NCBI RefSeq assembly: GCF_900163565.1
Contig: NZ_FUHU01000026.1
Span: 186,001-250,000, forward strand
DNA length: 64,000 nt
Direction of reading: 5' to 3'
Source: Agrococcus casei LMG 22410
GTDB lineage: Bacteria > Actinomycetota > Actinomycetes > Actinomycetales > Microbacteriaceae
Of the stretch, positions 51,868 to 62,692 are shown in pieces. The notes under the pieces are model-generated. The model was not told the origin of the DNA, did not search any database, and worked only from the letters and a program-made list of their open reading frames with translations. A program made the translations under genes and the position numbers. Within the stretch, counting starts at the first letter, position 1; each line of letters starts with the position of its first letter.

Positions 51868-53381
51868 ACACCGATCGCGAGCAGTTCGACCGACTCATCG
51901 AGACGCACCGCGTCGTGCCGGTCGTGCAGACGTTCTTCGCCGACGGCGAGACACCGGTCGGCGTCTTCCACAAGCTTGCCGCTGGCCCGGGCGCATTTCT
52001 GCTCGAGTCGGCGCACCAGGGGGTCTGGAACCGCTACTCGTTCGTCGGCGGCGACGTCTACGGGCTCCTGAGCGCAACGGGATCGAGCGTGGACTGGGTC
52101 GACCGAGGCCTGAGCCGCGAACGCGCATTCGGCGGCGCCGAGCCCGCCGACGGCCTCGCGGCCCTCGAGCTGCTGACCGAGCTGTGGCGCACGCCGAGCA
52201 TTCCCGGGCTTCCGCGTCTGGCGTCGGGACTCGTCGGCCACGTCGGCTGGGACGCCGTGCGGCTCGTCGAGCACCTGCCTGACGCCCCGCCGCGCGAGCA
52301 CACGCTGCCCGACATCGCATTCGGCTTCGTGCGCGACCTCGTCGTGGTCGACCACTCGACCGGCGACATCCACGTGATCTCGGTCGTGCTGACAGACGAG
52401 GGCCGCCCGGCTGACGAGCTCTGGAGCGGCGCCATGCAGCGCATCCGAGACATCATCGTTCGCCTGCAGGCTCCGTCTCCCTCGACGATCGCCGATGTCG
52501 ACCGCGACGCCGTTGCCGACGCGGCGCAGCGCACGAGCGACGCCGAGTACTCCGAGACCATCGAGCGCAGCCGCACGCACATCGCCGACGGCGACATCTT
52601 CCAGGTGGTTCCCTCGATTCGCTTCGACCTCGACACCGACGCCGATCCGATCGACGTCTACCGGGTGCTGCGTCTTCTGAACCCGTCGCCGTACATGTAC
52701 CTGCTCGCGCTCGAAGACGACGCCGGCACGCCCTATCACGTCGTGGGCGCGTCACCGGAGGCGCTCGTCACCGTCAGCGACGGCACCGCGACGATGCACC
52801 CCATCGCAGGCTCGCGGCCGCGCGGGGCAGACGCCGACGAAGACCGAGCGCTCGGCGAGGAGCTGCTGGCAGATCCCAAGGAGCGAAGCGAGCACGTCAT
52901 GCTCGTCGACCTCGCCCGCAACGACCTCTCGAAGGTCGCCGAGGCGGGGTCCGTGCGCGTCACGGAGTTCATGGTGATCGAGCGATTCCGACACATCATG
53001 CACATCGTCTCGAGCGTGACATGCCGGATGCGCGACGACGCGACCGCAGTCGAAGCGCTGCGGGCGACGTTCCCGGCAGGAACCCTCTCCGGTGCTCCGA
53101 AGCCGTGGGCGCTCAGGATCATCGATGCCGTCGAGCCGGCAGCGCGCGGCATCTACGGGGGAGTGGTCGGCTACTTCGACTTCTCAGGCGATGCCGACGT
53201 GGCGATCGCGATCCGCACGGTGACGATGTCGGACGGCCGCGCATCCGTGCAGTCCGGTGCAGGCCTCGTGGCAGACAGCGTCGCCGAGACCGAGATCGCC
53301 GAGATCAAGAGCAAGGCGCGCAGCCCGCTGAACGCGCTCGCCATCGCTGCGACGCTTCGCGACCCGAACGGCGCGCGCTGA
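51864..53381 (+). CDS. trpE: Anthranilate synthase component I
   Basis: A 505-residue enzyme that makes anthranilate from chorismate with TrpG. The N-terminal FLLESAHQ contains the LLES motif that binds tryptophan in feedback inhibition. The catalytic domain shows DGDIFQVVPSIRF, NPSPYMYLLAL, IAGSRPRGADADEDRALGEELLADPKERSEHVMLVDLARNDL and GTLSGAPKPWALRII. trpG and trpD are absent from the window. GTG 51864 overlaps hisI. Confidence 0.97.
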   Translation: MNTDREQFDRLIETHRVVPVVQTFFADGETPVGVFHKLAAGPGAFLLESAHQGVWNRYSFVGGDVYGLLSATGSSVDWVDRGLSRERAFGGAEPADGLAALELLTELWRTPSIPGLPRLASGLVGHVGWDAVRLVEHLPDAPPREHTLPDIAFGFVRDLVVVDHSTGDIHVISVVLTDEGRPADELWSGAMQRIRDIIVRLQAPSPSTIADVDRDAVADAAQRTSDAEYSETIERSRTHIADGDIFQVVPSIRFDLDTDADPIDVYRVLRLLNPSPYMYLLALEDDAGTPYHVVGASPEALVTVSDGTATMHPIAGSRPRGADADEDRALGEELLADPKERSEHVMLVDLARNDLSKVAEAGSVRVTEFMVIERFRHIMHIVSSVTCRMRDDATAVEALRATFPAGTLSGAPKPWALRIIDAVEPAARGIYGGVVGYFDFSGDADVAIAIRTVTMSDGRASVQSGAGLVADSVAETEIAEIKSKARSPLNALAIAATLRDPNGAR

Positions 53382-53953
53382 TGCTGCGCCGAGCAAGGAT
53401 GATCTCGCTTGCGATCGTCATCGTCTCGCTTGCGCTCTCGTCGTCGGCCGCTGTGCAGACCTGGATCACGCTGAACCTCGCCGACTCCGCCGAGCCGCTC
53501 GAGCTCGCGGGCTCTGACCTCGCTTCGGCGCTGCCTGCGACCGCGCTCGGTGTGGGAGGCATCGCGCTTGCGCTGTTCTTCGCGCGGCGCGTGCTGGTAT
53601 ACATCGTGTCGGGCCTCCTCGTGATCCTGGCGCTGGTGCAGGTGAGCGCGGTGCTGCAGGGCATACAGATCGACAACCCCGTCATCGCGAATGCGGCTGC
53701 GGTGGCAACCGGACTGCAGGGGAGCGAAGCCGTCGTCGTCGACCAGCACTGGCTTTGGCCTGCGGTCGCGATCGCCGGTGCCGTGCTCGCCGCCGTTGCT
53801 GCCGCATTCGCAGCGGCGACAGTGCACAGATGGCCGACCGCGGCAAAGAAGGCCGACCGCTATGACATGCGCAGCGGGGCCCTCGCCTGGGACGCGCTCG
53901 ACGACGGCGACGACCCGACGCTGGACGACGACGATTCTCGCAAGACCGAGTAG
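53381..53953 (+). CDS. Trp-operon membrane protein, 190 aa
   Basis: A 190-residue protein with four predicted helices (about residues 7-25, 45-66, 70-90 and 124-145), a short external loop after the first and third helices, and a very acidic C-terminal tail (DALDDGDDPTLDDDD). It corresponds to the family called tryptophan-associated transmembrane protein, found next to trpE in Actinobacteria. The function is unknown. The ATG overlaps the trpE stop by one base. Confidence 0.88.
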   Translation: MLRRARMISLAIVIVSLALSSSAAVQTWITLNLADSAEPLELAGSDLASALPATALGVGGIALALFFARRVLVYIVSGLLVILALVQVSAVLQGIQIDNPVIANAAAVATGLQGSEAVVVDQHWLWPAVAIAGAVLAAVAAAFAAATVHRWPTAAKKADRYDMRSGALAWDALDDGDDPTLDDDDSRKTE

Positions 53954-53956
53954 ACT
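53951..53956 (+). promoter_or_regulatory. -10 element overlapping a stop codon in the trp operon
   Basis: TAGACT includes the TAG stop codon of the trp-associated membrane protein gene. It lies 32 nt before the GTG at 53989 and would give a leader with the AAGGA Shine-Dalgarno. An internal promoter for the later trp genes is possible. Confidence 0.35.
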
Positions 53957-53988
53957 TGCCCCAGTCCCGTATGAACCCAAGGAGCATC

Positions 53989-54264
53989 GTGAGCGAACAG
54001 CTGGTTGAGCAGGAGTCAGCAGGCGAGGAATTCCTCGCCGAGATCCCCGCAGAGCACATCGACCCCGGACACGGCAACAGCGTCGCGGCCTGGGCCACGG
54101 TGCTCATCATGCTGGTCGCAATCACGGCCGGCTGCGTGTTCTTCTGGCTCGACATGGTGCTGCTGGTCTGGGTATGCGCCGGTGTCGTCGTGCTCGGCGC
54201 ACTCGTGGGCTGGCTGCTCAACAAGATGGGATTCGGCGCCAAGTCGTCAGCGCACGGCAAGTGA
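53989..54264 (+). CDS. HGxxPAAW-type small membrane protein
   Basis: A 91-residue protein. The acidic N-terminus is followed by IDPGHGNSVAAWATV, which fits the actinobacterial HGxxPAAW family with the prolines varied, then two transmembrane helices (about residues 37-56 and 58-80). The C-terminus is basic. The function is unknown, but the family sits between trpE and trpC in many Actinobacteria. I chose GTG 53989 because AAGGAG lies 6 nt upstream; an ATG at 53971 has no ribosome binding site. Confidence 0.85.
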   Translation: MSEQLVEQESAGEEFLAEIPAEHIDPGHGNSVAAWATVLIMLVAITAGCVFFWLDMVLLVWVCAGVVVLGALVGWLLNKMGFGAKSSAHGK

Positions 54265-55051
54265 AGGGCGTGAATCTGCTGCTCGAGCTCACTGAAGGCG
54301 CCCGAGCAGACGCAGAAGCCCGACGCGCTGAGCTCTCCTACGAGGCGCTCGAAGAGCGTGCTCGCGCAGCACGGCAGCCGATCGACGTCGCGGCCGCTCT
54401 GGCACACGACCCCGGGCACACGCACGTCATCGCCGAGATCAAGCGATCGAGCCCCTCGAAGGGCGCCCTCGCCGAGATCACCGACCCGGCCGCGCTCGCA
54501 TCCGAGTACGCCGCCGGAGGCGCCTCGTGCATCTCGGTGCTGACCGAGTCACGCCGATTCGGCGGCAGCCTCGACGACCTGCGCGCCGTGCGTGCACGAG
54601 TCGACGTGCCGCTGCTGCGCAAGGACTTCATCTCCGACGAGTACCAGCTGCTCGAGGCGCGCGACGCCGGAGCAGACATGGTGCTGCTGATCGTCGCGGT
54701 GCTGCAGCCCGAGCGACTCCGCGAGCTGCACGCGTTCGCGCTCGACCTCGGCCTCTCGGCGCTCGTCGAGGTGCACGACCCCTCTGAGATCGAGCACGCG
54801 CTGGCAGCCGATGCGCGCATCCTCGGCGTCAACACCCGAGACCTCAAGACCTTCGAGATGCACCCGGAGCGCTTCGCGCAGCTTCGGTCGCAGATTCCCG
54901 CAGGCGTCGTCGCTGTCGCCGAGTCCGGCGTCTCGCAGCTGGCCGACGTCGAGCGATACCGTGCCGACGGCGCCGACGCCGTGCTGATCGGCGAAGCGCT
55001 CGTGCGTGACGGCGAGCCCCAGAAACGAGTGCGCGAGTTCGGAGCAGTGCG

Positions 55052-55055
<4 letters not shown>
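54261..55055 (+). CDS. trpC: Indole-3-glycerol phosphate synthase
   Basis: A 264-residue TIM barrel. It has [15 protein letters not shown] with the catalytic lysine, [31 protein letters not shown] and [10 protein letters not shown]. The start is GTG 54261, overlapping the preceding stop, or GTG 54270; neither has a good Shine-Dalgarno. No trpF is near; in Actinobacteria the HisA homologue (PriA isomerase) usually also does the TrpF step. Confidence 0.95.
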
Positions 55056-56261
<1,206 letters not shown>

Positions 56262-56272
<11 letters not shown>

Positions 56273-57083
56273 CACCCGAGGCAAGACAGCGGCAGCCATC
56301 GAGGCTGCCGGAGGCAAGGCCCTCGTCGCATATCTTCCCGTCGGCTATCCCGACCTCGAGACGAGCATCGAAGCGGCCGTGGCAGTCGCCGACGCTGGCT
56401 TCCAGGTGCTGGAGCTCGGCATCCCGTATTCAGATCCCGCGATGGACGGCCCCGTCATCCAGGCGGCCACACAGCAGGTGCTCGACCGCGGATTCTCGCT
56501 CTCTGAGGTGTTCCAGACGGTCGAAGCGGTCACTGCCCGCACCGACGCCGCAGTGCTGTCGATGACGTACTGGAACCCGGTGCTGCGCTACGGCGTCGAC
56601 CGATTGGCCCACGACTTCGCAGCGGCAGGCGGGGCAGGTCTCATCACCCCCGATCTCACGCCCGAGAACGCAGACGAGTGGATCGCAGCGGCCGAAAAGC
56701 ACGATCTCGACCGCATCTTCCTCGCTGCTCCCAGCTCGTCCGATGCACGCATCGACCGTGCGGTCGAAGCCTCACGCGGATTCGTCTACACGGTCTCGAC
56801 CATGGGAACGACGGGTGTTCGCGGCGACATGGACACCGCGGCGCGCACGCTGTCAGAGCGCATCGCCGAGTCGTCGGCCCGCGTCGGCAAGCCCATCGCG
56901 CGCTGCGTCGGCCTTGGCATCTCGCGCCCCGAGCACGTCGCCGACGTGCTCGACTATGCCGAAGGCGCCATCGTCGGATCAGCGCTCGTCGCAGCGCTGC
57001 GCGACGGCGGCGTCCCAGCGGTCGCTGCCAAAGCGGCCGAGCTGGTGACCGGTCTGCACTCAGACCCCGGAACTCTCTCGTAA
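56262..57083 (+). CDS. trpA: Tryptophan synthase alpha subunit
   Basis: A 273-residue TIM barrel that cleaves indole-3-glycerol phosphate. It shows [33 protein letters not shown] with a catalytic acid, [17 protein letters not shown], and [12 protein letters not shown] chose ATG 56262, which follows GAGGGGG at 56249-56255; an upstream ATG at 56247 would lack a ribosome binding site. The lgt promoter element overlaps its stop codon. Confidence 0.96.
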
Positions 57084-57086
57084 GGT
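57081..57086 (+). promoter_or_regulatory. -10 element of lgt overlapping the trpA stop
   Basis: TAAGGT begins with the TAA stop codon of trpA and ends 6 nt before the lgt GTG at 57093. The spacing predicts a leaderless mRNA. Confidence 0.45.
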
Positions 57087-57092
57087 AGGTAC

Positions 57093-58082
57093 GTGTTCAC
57101 GAGCATCCCAAGCCCCGACCCAGACTGGCGCTACCTCGAGATCCCGCTGACGTGGTTCCACGACATCGGCCTCTCGTTCTTTCCGGCGAGCTTCCAGATC
57201 CACGCCTACGCGCTGTTCATCCTCGCGGGCATCGTCATCGCATGCTGGCTGACGGGCTACCGCCTGAGCCAGCGCGGCGCTGACGGCTGGCTTGTCATCG
57301 ACGTGGGTCTCTGGGCTGTCCTGCTCGGCATCGTCGGGGCGCGCGCATTCCACGTCATCACGCATCCCGACGACTACTTCGGTCCGGGAATCGATCCGCT
57401 CGAGATGCTGCGCATCTGGAATGGCGGCATCGCGATCTTCGGCGCCCTCATTGGCGGCGCAATCGGCATCTGGCTCGGCTGCCGCATCACCGGCCTCCGC
57501 TTCTCAGCCTTCGCAGACGCACTGGCTCCCGGGCTCCTGATCGCCCAGGCAGTCGGCCGCATCGGCAACTACTTCAACCACGAGCTCTTCGGCGCGCCCA
57601 CGACGCTGCCATGGGGCCTCCAGATCGAAGCGGCCAACGCCGCCTTCCCGATCGGCCTGCCCGCTGACACGCTGTTCCACCCGACCTTCCTCTACGAAGT
57701 CATCTGGAACCTGCTCGGCGCAGCGCTCATCCTGTACCTCGACCGTCGCCGCCACCTGCAGTGGGGCAAGTCCATCGCCTTGTACCTCATCTGGTACGGC
57801 GCCGGCCGCAGCGTCTGGGAGACCATCCGCGTCGACCCGTCCGAAGTCTTCTTCGGCATCCGCACCAACGTCTGGATGGCGTTCGCAGCCATTGCGATCG
57901 GTCTCATCATCTGGATCGTGCAGTCGAGGCAGCACAAGGGCCTCGAGCCGTCGCCGTTCGCAGCCGACCGCGAGCCCGGAGCTGAGCGTGTAAGCTCGGA
58001 CTTCTATTCGAACGAAGACTTGGTCACCACCCAGACCGAGACGCGACGCACCTCGGCCGAACAACCGGCCGGAACCCGCTAA
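57093..58082 (+). CDS. lgt: Phosphatidylglycerol-prolipoprotein diacylglyceryl transferase
   Basis: A 329-residue membrane enzyme that adds diacylglyceryl to the cysteine of lipoprotein precursors. Seven hydrophobic segments are visible. The family signature is GRIGNYFNHELFGAPT, and YALFILAGIVIACWL, GARAFHVITHP and HPTFLYEVIWN are also typical. The C-terminal 45 residues are hydrophilic and probably disordered. The trpA-lgt-gltB order is common in Actinobacteria. Confidence 0.95.
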   Translation: MFTSIPSPDPDWRYLEIPLTWFHDIGLSFFPASFQIHAYALFILAGIVIACWLTGYRLSQRGADGWLVIDVGLWAVLLGIVGARAFHVITHPDDYFGPGIDPLEMLRIWNGGIAIFGALIGGAIGIWLGCRITGLRFSAFADALAPGLLIAQAVGRIGNYFNHELFGAPTTLPWGLQIEAANAAFPIGLPADTLFHPTFLYEVIWNLLGAALILYLDRRRHLQWGKSIALYLIWYGAGRSVWETIRVDPSEVFFGIRTNVWMAFAAIAIGLIIWIVQSRQHKGLEPSPFAADREPGAERVSSDFYSNEDLVTTQTETRRTSAEQPAGTR

Positions 58083-58144
58083 GACGCGAGGCGCGAACCC
58101 ACGAGATTTGCGTGCCGCAAACCCTCAGCACGAGGACGCACGAA

Positions 58145-61100
58145 ATGCCCGAAAAGCCCATCCGTCTCGTCGACTCCAAAAGGGCCGGCCTCTTCGACAC
58201 GTCGTTTGACCGCGACTCCTGCGGACTCGCCATGGTTGCGACGCTTCGCAGGGCCCCCGGCCACGACGTCGTGCAGCAGGCGCTCGACTCGCTCCGACAC
58301 CTCGAGCACCGGGGTGCTGTCGGATCCGACGCAGGAACGGGCGACGGCGCAGGCATCCTCACGCAGATGCCAGACGAGTTCCTGCGCGGCGTCTGCGACT
58401 TCTCGCTTCCCTCACCGGGCGAGTATGCGGCCGGCCTGGTCTTCCTGCCGGCGGACGAGCCCGCCCGCGCACGGACGATGGCCGACATCGAGAGAATAGC
58501 CCGCCAGGAGCGCCTCCGAGTCCTGGGCTGGCGGGAGGTGCCGACCGACCCCTCCGTCCTCGGCACTCGCGCACGCGAGTCGATGCCCGCCATCTGGCAG
58601 CTGTTCGTGGCATCGTCGTCGGTGACCGCCGTCGGAATCGAGCTTGATCGACTGACATTCCGGATGCGCAAGCGCATAGAGCGAGAGCTGGGCGAGTACC
58701 TGCCGTCCATCTCGAGCCGTACGATCACCTACAAGGGCATGGTCACGACCCTGCAGCTCGAGCCGTTCTACCCAGACCTGAGCGACTTGCGGTTCACGAG
58801 TCGATTCGCAATTCTGCACTCTCGCTATTCCACCAACACGTTCCCCAGCTGGCCGCTTGCTCAGCCGCTTCGCATGATCGCGCACAACGGCGAGATCAAC
58901 ACCGTGCGCGGCAACCGCAACTGGATGCATGCTCGTCAGTCGCAGCTCGAGAGCGAGCTGCTGGGCGAACTCCAGCCGCTCATGCCGATCGTGTCGGAGC
59001 AGCTGAGCGACTCGGGCTCGTTCGACGAGGTCCTCGAGCTGCTGACGCTCTCGGGACGATCCCTGCCGCACGCCATCATGATGATGGTGCCCGAGGCGTG
59101 GGAGTCGACCGAGGACATGCCGCAGGACCTGCGTGACTTCTACGAGTACCACGAGCTCCTCATGGAGCCGTGGGACGGCCCCGCTGCCATCGCCTTCACC
59201 GACGGCACGCTCGTCGGCGCCACACTCGACCGCAACGGGCTTCGGCCCGGCCGCTGGACGGTCACAACCGACGGACTCGTTGTTCTCGCGAGCGAGACCG
59301 GTGTGCTGCCGTCGATTCCGAATGAGCGCATCGCCCGACGGGGCCGCCTGAAGCCCGGCGAGCTCTTCCTGGTCGACACCGAGGCTGGGCGCATCATCCC
59401 CAGCGACGAGACCAAGATGCGCCTGGCCAAGCAGCATCCCTGGGGCGACTGGCTCGAGTCCACGCGCATCCGACTCGCCGAGCTGCCGGAGCGCGAGCAC
59501 GTGATGCACACACCTGCATCCGTGCTCCGTCGACAGCGCATCTTCGGCTACACAGACGAAGAGGTCCGGCAGCTCATCGGCCCGATGGCGGCCACCGGTC
59601 AGGAACCGCTGGGCGCCATGGGCTCTGACACTCCGATCGCCGTGCTCTCAGACCGCCCGCGGCTGCTCTTCGACTACTTCACACAGGCCTTCGCGCAGGT
59701 CACGAATCCACCGCTCGACTCGATCCGCGAGTCTGTCGTCACCTCCAGCAAGACCGGCCTCGGACCGGTTCGCAACCTGCTCACGGCAACGCCGCTGCAC
59801 GCGAGCCAGATCATCCTCGACTGGCCGGTCATCGACAACGTCGAGCTCTCGAAGATCCGGCACATCGACCGAACCCCGGGGTCAAGCCGCACCGTCACCG
59901 TTTCGACGCTGTATGCAGTCGATGAAGGCCCTGATGCCATGGAGCGCCGACTCACCAGCCTCTGCGATGACATCGATGCCGCCATCGCACGCGGCGCGCA
60001 GTACGTCATCCTGTCGGACAGGGACTCTGACGAGCGCATGGCACCGATCCCCAGCCTCCTGAGCGTGAGTGCAGTGCACCAGCACCTGATCCGAGACGGC
60101 AGCCGCATGCAGGTCGGCCTCGTCGTCGAAGCGGGAGACGTTCGCGAAGTGCACCATGTCGCGACGCTGCTCGGCTACGGCGCGAGCGCGGTCAATCCCT
60201 ATCTCGCGATGGAGTCTGCCGAGCAGCTGGTCGCACAGGAGCTCATCCCGGGGGTGACGCGCGAGGCGGCCGTCCACAACCTCATCAGAGCCCTCGGCAA
60301 GGGCGTGATCAAGATCATGTCGAAGATGGGCATCTCGGCTGTCGGCTCCTACGTGGCATCGCAGGCGTTCGAGGCAGTCGGCCTCTCGCGTGAGCTCGTC
60401 GATCGGTACTTCACGGGCGCGCCGACGAGACTCAGCGGCATCGGCATCGACACGATCGCCGAAGAGACCCGCCTGCGCCATGACCAGGCATACCTCTCCG
60501 AGCGTGCCGCCCTCGCCCACAAGCGCCTCGATGTCGGAGGCGAGTACCAGTGGCGCCGCGAAGGCCCGCCTCACCTGTTCAGCCCCGAAGTCGTGTTCAA
60601 GCTGCAGCATGCGACCCGGTCGAAGCAGTTCGATGTCTTTCGCGAGTACACCTCCCTCGTCAACGGACAGGCAGCCGAGCTCAAGACGATTCGCGGACTC
60701 TTCCGGTTCAGAGAGGGCGACCGCGCTCCTGTCGCCATCGACGAAGTCGAGCCTGCAAGCGCCATCCTGAAGCGCTTCTCGACCGGTGCGATGTCGTACG
60801 GATCGATCTCGCAGGAGGCACACGAGACGCTTGCAGTGGCCATGAACCGCATCGGCGGAAAGTCGAACACGGGAGAGGGCGGCGAAGACGTCGAACGGCT
60901 GCTGGATCCCGCACGCCGCAGCTCCGTCAAGCAGGTCGCCTCCGGCAGATTCGGCGTCACGAGCATGTACCTGACGCACGCAGACGACCTTCAGATCAAG
61001 ATGGCGCAGGGTGCCAAGCCAGGGGAGGGCGGCCAGCTCCCTGCAGGCAAGGCGTACCCATGGGTTGCATCCACCCGGCACTCGACAGCTGGAGTGGGTC

Positions 61101-62692
61101 TGATCTCGCCCCCGCCGCACCATGACATCTACTCCATCGAAGACCTCAAGCAGCTCATCTTCGATCTGAAACGAGCGAACCGTGAGGCGAGAGTCCATGT
61201 GAAGCTCGTCTCACAGTCGGGGATCGGGGCAGTCGCAGCGGGGGTCGCGAAGGCGAAGGCGGATGTGGTGCTCGTCTCCGGACACGACGGCGGCACGGGC
61301 GCTTCCCCGCTGAATTCGTTGAAGCACGCCGGCACCCCGTGGGAGATCGGACTTGCCGAAGCCCAGCAGACACTGCGTGCGAACAGTCTTCGGGGCCGCG
61401 TGGTCGTGCAGGTCGACGGCCAGCTGAAGACCGGACGCGATGTCATGATCGCCGCGCTGCTCGGGGCCGAGGAGTTCGGCTTCGCAACCGCACCGCTCGT
61501 GGTCTCGGGCTGCATCATGATGCGCGCGTGCCATCTCGACACGTGCCCGGTCGGCATCGCAACACAGAATCCGACGCTTCGCAGTCGTTTCGATGGGAGG
61601 CCCGAGTTCGTCGAGACCTTCTTCGAGTACATCGCAGAGGAAGTCAGAGAGCTGCTCGCCGAGCTCGGATTCCGAACCCTCGACGAAGCGGTCGGTCACG
61701 CAGAGGCGATTGAAGTCGACGAGGCCGTGCGGCATTGGAAGGCCGACGGTCTCGATCTCAGCCCCGTGCTGCATGTCGACCACGAGGCAGACGATGCCCT
61801 GCGCAACGTGTCGCAGCAGGATCATGAGCTCGACCAGCAGCTCGACAGCCGCATCCTCTCCGAGGTGACTGCGGCTCTGGAGTCAGGCGAGCGCATCCGC
61901 ATCGACGTCGGAGTCGAGAACACGGATCGCGCTGTCGGCACGATGCTCGGCAACGAGATCACGAAGCGCTTCGGAGAGCACGGCGCCGACCCGGAGACGG
62001 TCGAGCTCATGCTCACCGGATCCGCGGGCCAGTCGCTCGGAGCCTTCGCACCGCGCGGACTCTCGATCCGGCTGCACGGCGATGCGAACGACTTCGTCGG
62101 CAAGGGGCTCTCGGGAGCGCAGATCGCACTGAGTCCTCACCCCAGCTCGAAGCTCGTTGCAGAGGAGAACGTCATAGCGGGCAACGTGATCGGATACGGC
62201 GCGACTTCGGGAGTGATGAGCCTCCGGGGGATCGTGGGCGAGCGCTTCCTCGTTCGCAACTCCGGTGCGACGGCGATCGCAGAGGGAGTGGGCGATCATG
62301 CCCTCGAGTACATGACGGGAGGCACAGCAGTCATCATCGGACCGACGGGCCGCAACATCGGCGCCGGGATGTCTGGCGGCATCGCCTACATCAGGACCCT
62401 CGAGCGCAACCTCATGAACGCTGAGGCGCTGATGAGCGGTGAGCTGCAGCTGCACTCGCTCAGCGACGAAGACGTGTCCGAGCTCAGAGCCCTGCTCGAG
62501 CTGCATGTCGAGCTGACCGGCTCGCAGGTCGCCGCTGACATCCTGACCGCTCAGGACTGGGCCGAGTTCACGAAGATCGTGCCCCGTGACTGGGCTGCGG
62601 TTCGCGCCATTCGCGCGAGGGCGGCAGCAGCGGGCGACGACCCTGACACTGAGCAGACGTGGCAGAAGATCCTGGAGGTGACCGGTGGCTGA
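58145..62692 (+). CDS. gltB: Glutamate synthase large (alpha) subunit
   Basis: A 1515-residue enzyme that makes glutamate from glutamine and 2-oxoglutarate. Cys26 in DRDSCGLAM is the expected N-terminal nucleophile of the mature amidotransferase, so a propeptide of 25 residues would be removed. The FMN-binding synthase domain contains GEGGEDVERL and GAKPGEGGQLPAGK. The 3Fe-4S cysteines lie in SGCIMMRACHLDTCPVG. The C-terminal beta-helix domain follows. I chose ATG 58145, with GAGGA 8 nt upstream; GTG 58112 would add 11 residues. Confidence 0.96.
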   Translation: MPEKPIRLVDSKRAGLFDTSFDRDSCGLAMVATLRRAPGHDVVQQALDSLRHLEHRGAVGSDAGTGDGAGILTQMPDEFLRGVCDFSLPSPGEYAAGLVFLPADEPARARTMADIERIARQERLRVLGWREVPTDPSVLGTRARESMPAIWQLFVASSSVTAVGIELDRLTFRMRKRIERELGEYLPSISSRTITYKGMVTTLQLEPFYPDLSDLRFTSRFAILHSRYSTNTFPSWPLAQPLRMIAHNGEINTVRGNRNWMHARQSQLESELLGELQPLMPIVSEQLSDSGSFDEVLELLTLSGRSLPHAIMMMVPEAWESTEDMPQDLRDFYEYHELLMEPWDGPAAIAFTDGTLVGATLDRNGLRPGRWTVTTDGLVVLASETGVLPSIPNERIARRGRLKPGELFLVDTEAGRIIPSDETKMRLAKQHPWGDWLESTRIRLAELPEREHVMHTPASVLRRQRIFGYTDEEVRQLIGPMAATGQEPLGAMGSDTPIAVLSDRPRLLFDYFTQAFAQVTNPPLDSIRESVVTSSKTGLGPVRNLLTATPLHASQIILDWPVIDNVELSKIRHIDRTPGSSRTVTVSTLYAVDEGPDAMERRLTSLCDDIDAAIARGAQYVILSDRDSDERMAPIPSLLSVSAVHQHLIRDGSRMQVGLVVEAGDVREVHHVATLLGYGASAVNPYLAMESAEQLVAQELIPGVTREAAVHNLIRALGKGVIKIMSKMGISAVGSYVASQAFEAVGLSRELVDRYFTGAPTRLSGIGIDTIAEETRLRHDQAYLSERAALAHKRLDVGGEYQWRREGPPHLFSPEVVFKLQHATRSKQFDVFREYTSLVNGQAAELKTIRGLFRFREGDRAPVAIDEVEPASAILKRFSTGAMSYGSISQEAHETLAVAMNRIGGKSNTGEGGEDVERLLDPARRSSVKQVASGRFGVTSMYLTHADDLQIKMAQGAKPGEGGQLPAGKAYPWVASTRHSTAGVGLISPPPHHDIYSIEDLKQLIFDLKRANREARVHVKLVSQSGIGAVAAGVAKAKADVVLVSGHDGGTGASPLNSLKHAGTPWEIGLAEAQQTLRANSLRGRVVVQVDGQLKTGRDVMIAALLGAEEFGFATAPLVVSGCIMMRACHLDTCPVGIATQNPTLRSRFDGRPEFVETFFEYIAEEVRELLAELGFRTLDEAVGHAEAIEVDEAVRHWKADGLDLSPVLHVDHEADDALRNVSQQDHELDQQLDSRILSEVTAALESGERIRIDVGVENTDRAVGTMLGNEITKRFGEHGADPETVELMLTGSAGQSLGAFAPRGLSIRLHGDANDFVGKGLSGAQIALSPHPSSKLVAEENVIAGNVIGYGATSGVMSLRGIVGERFLVRNSGATAIAEGVGDHALEYMTGGTAVIIGPTGRNIGAGMSGGIAYIRTLERNLMNAEALMSGELQLHSLSDEDVSELRALLELHVELTGSQVAADILTAQDWAEFTKIVPRDWAAVRAIRARAAAAGDDPDTEQTWQKILEVTGG

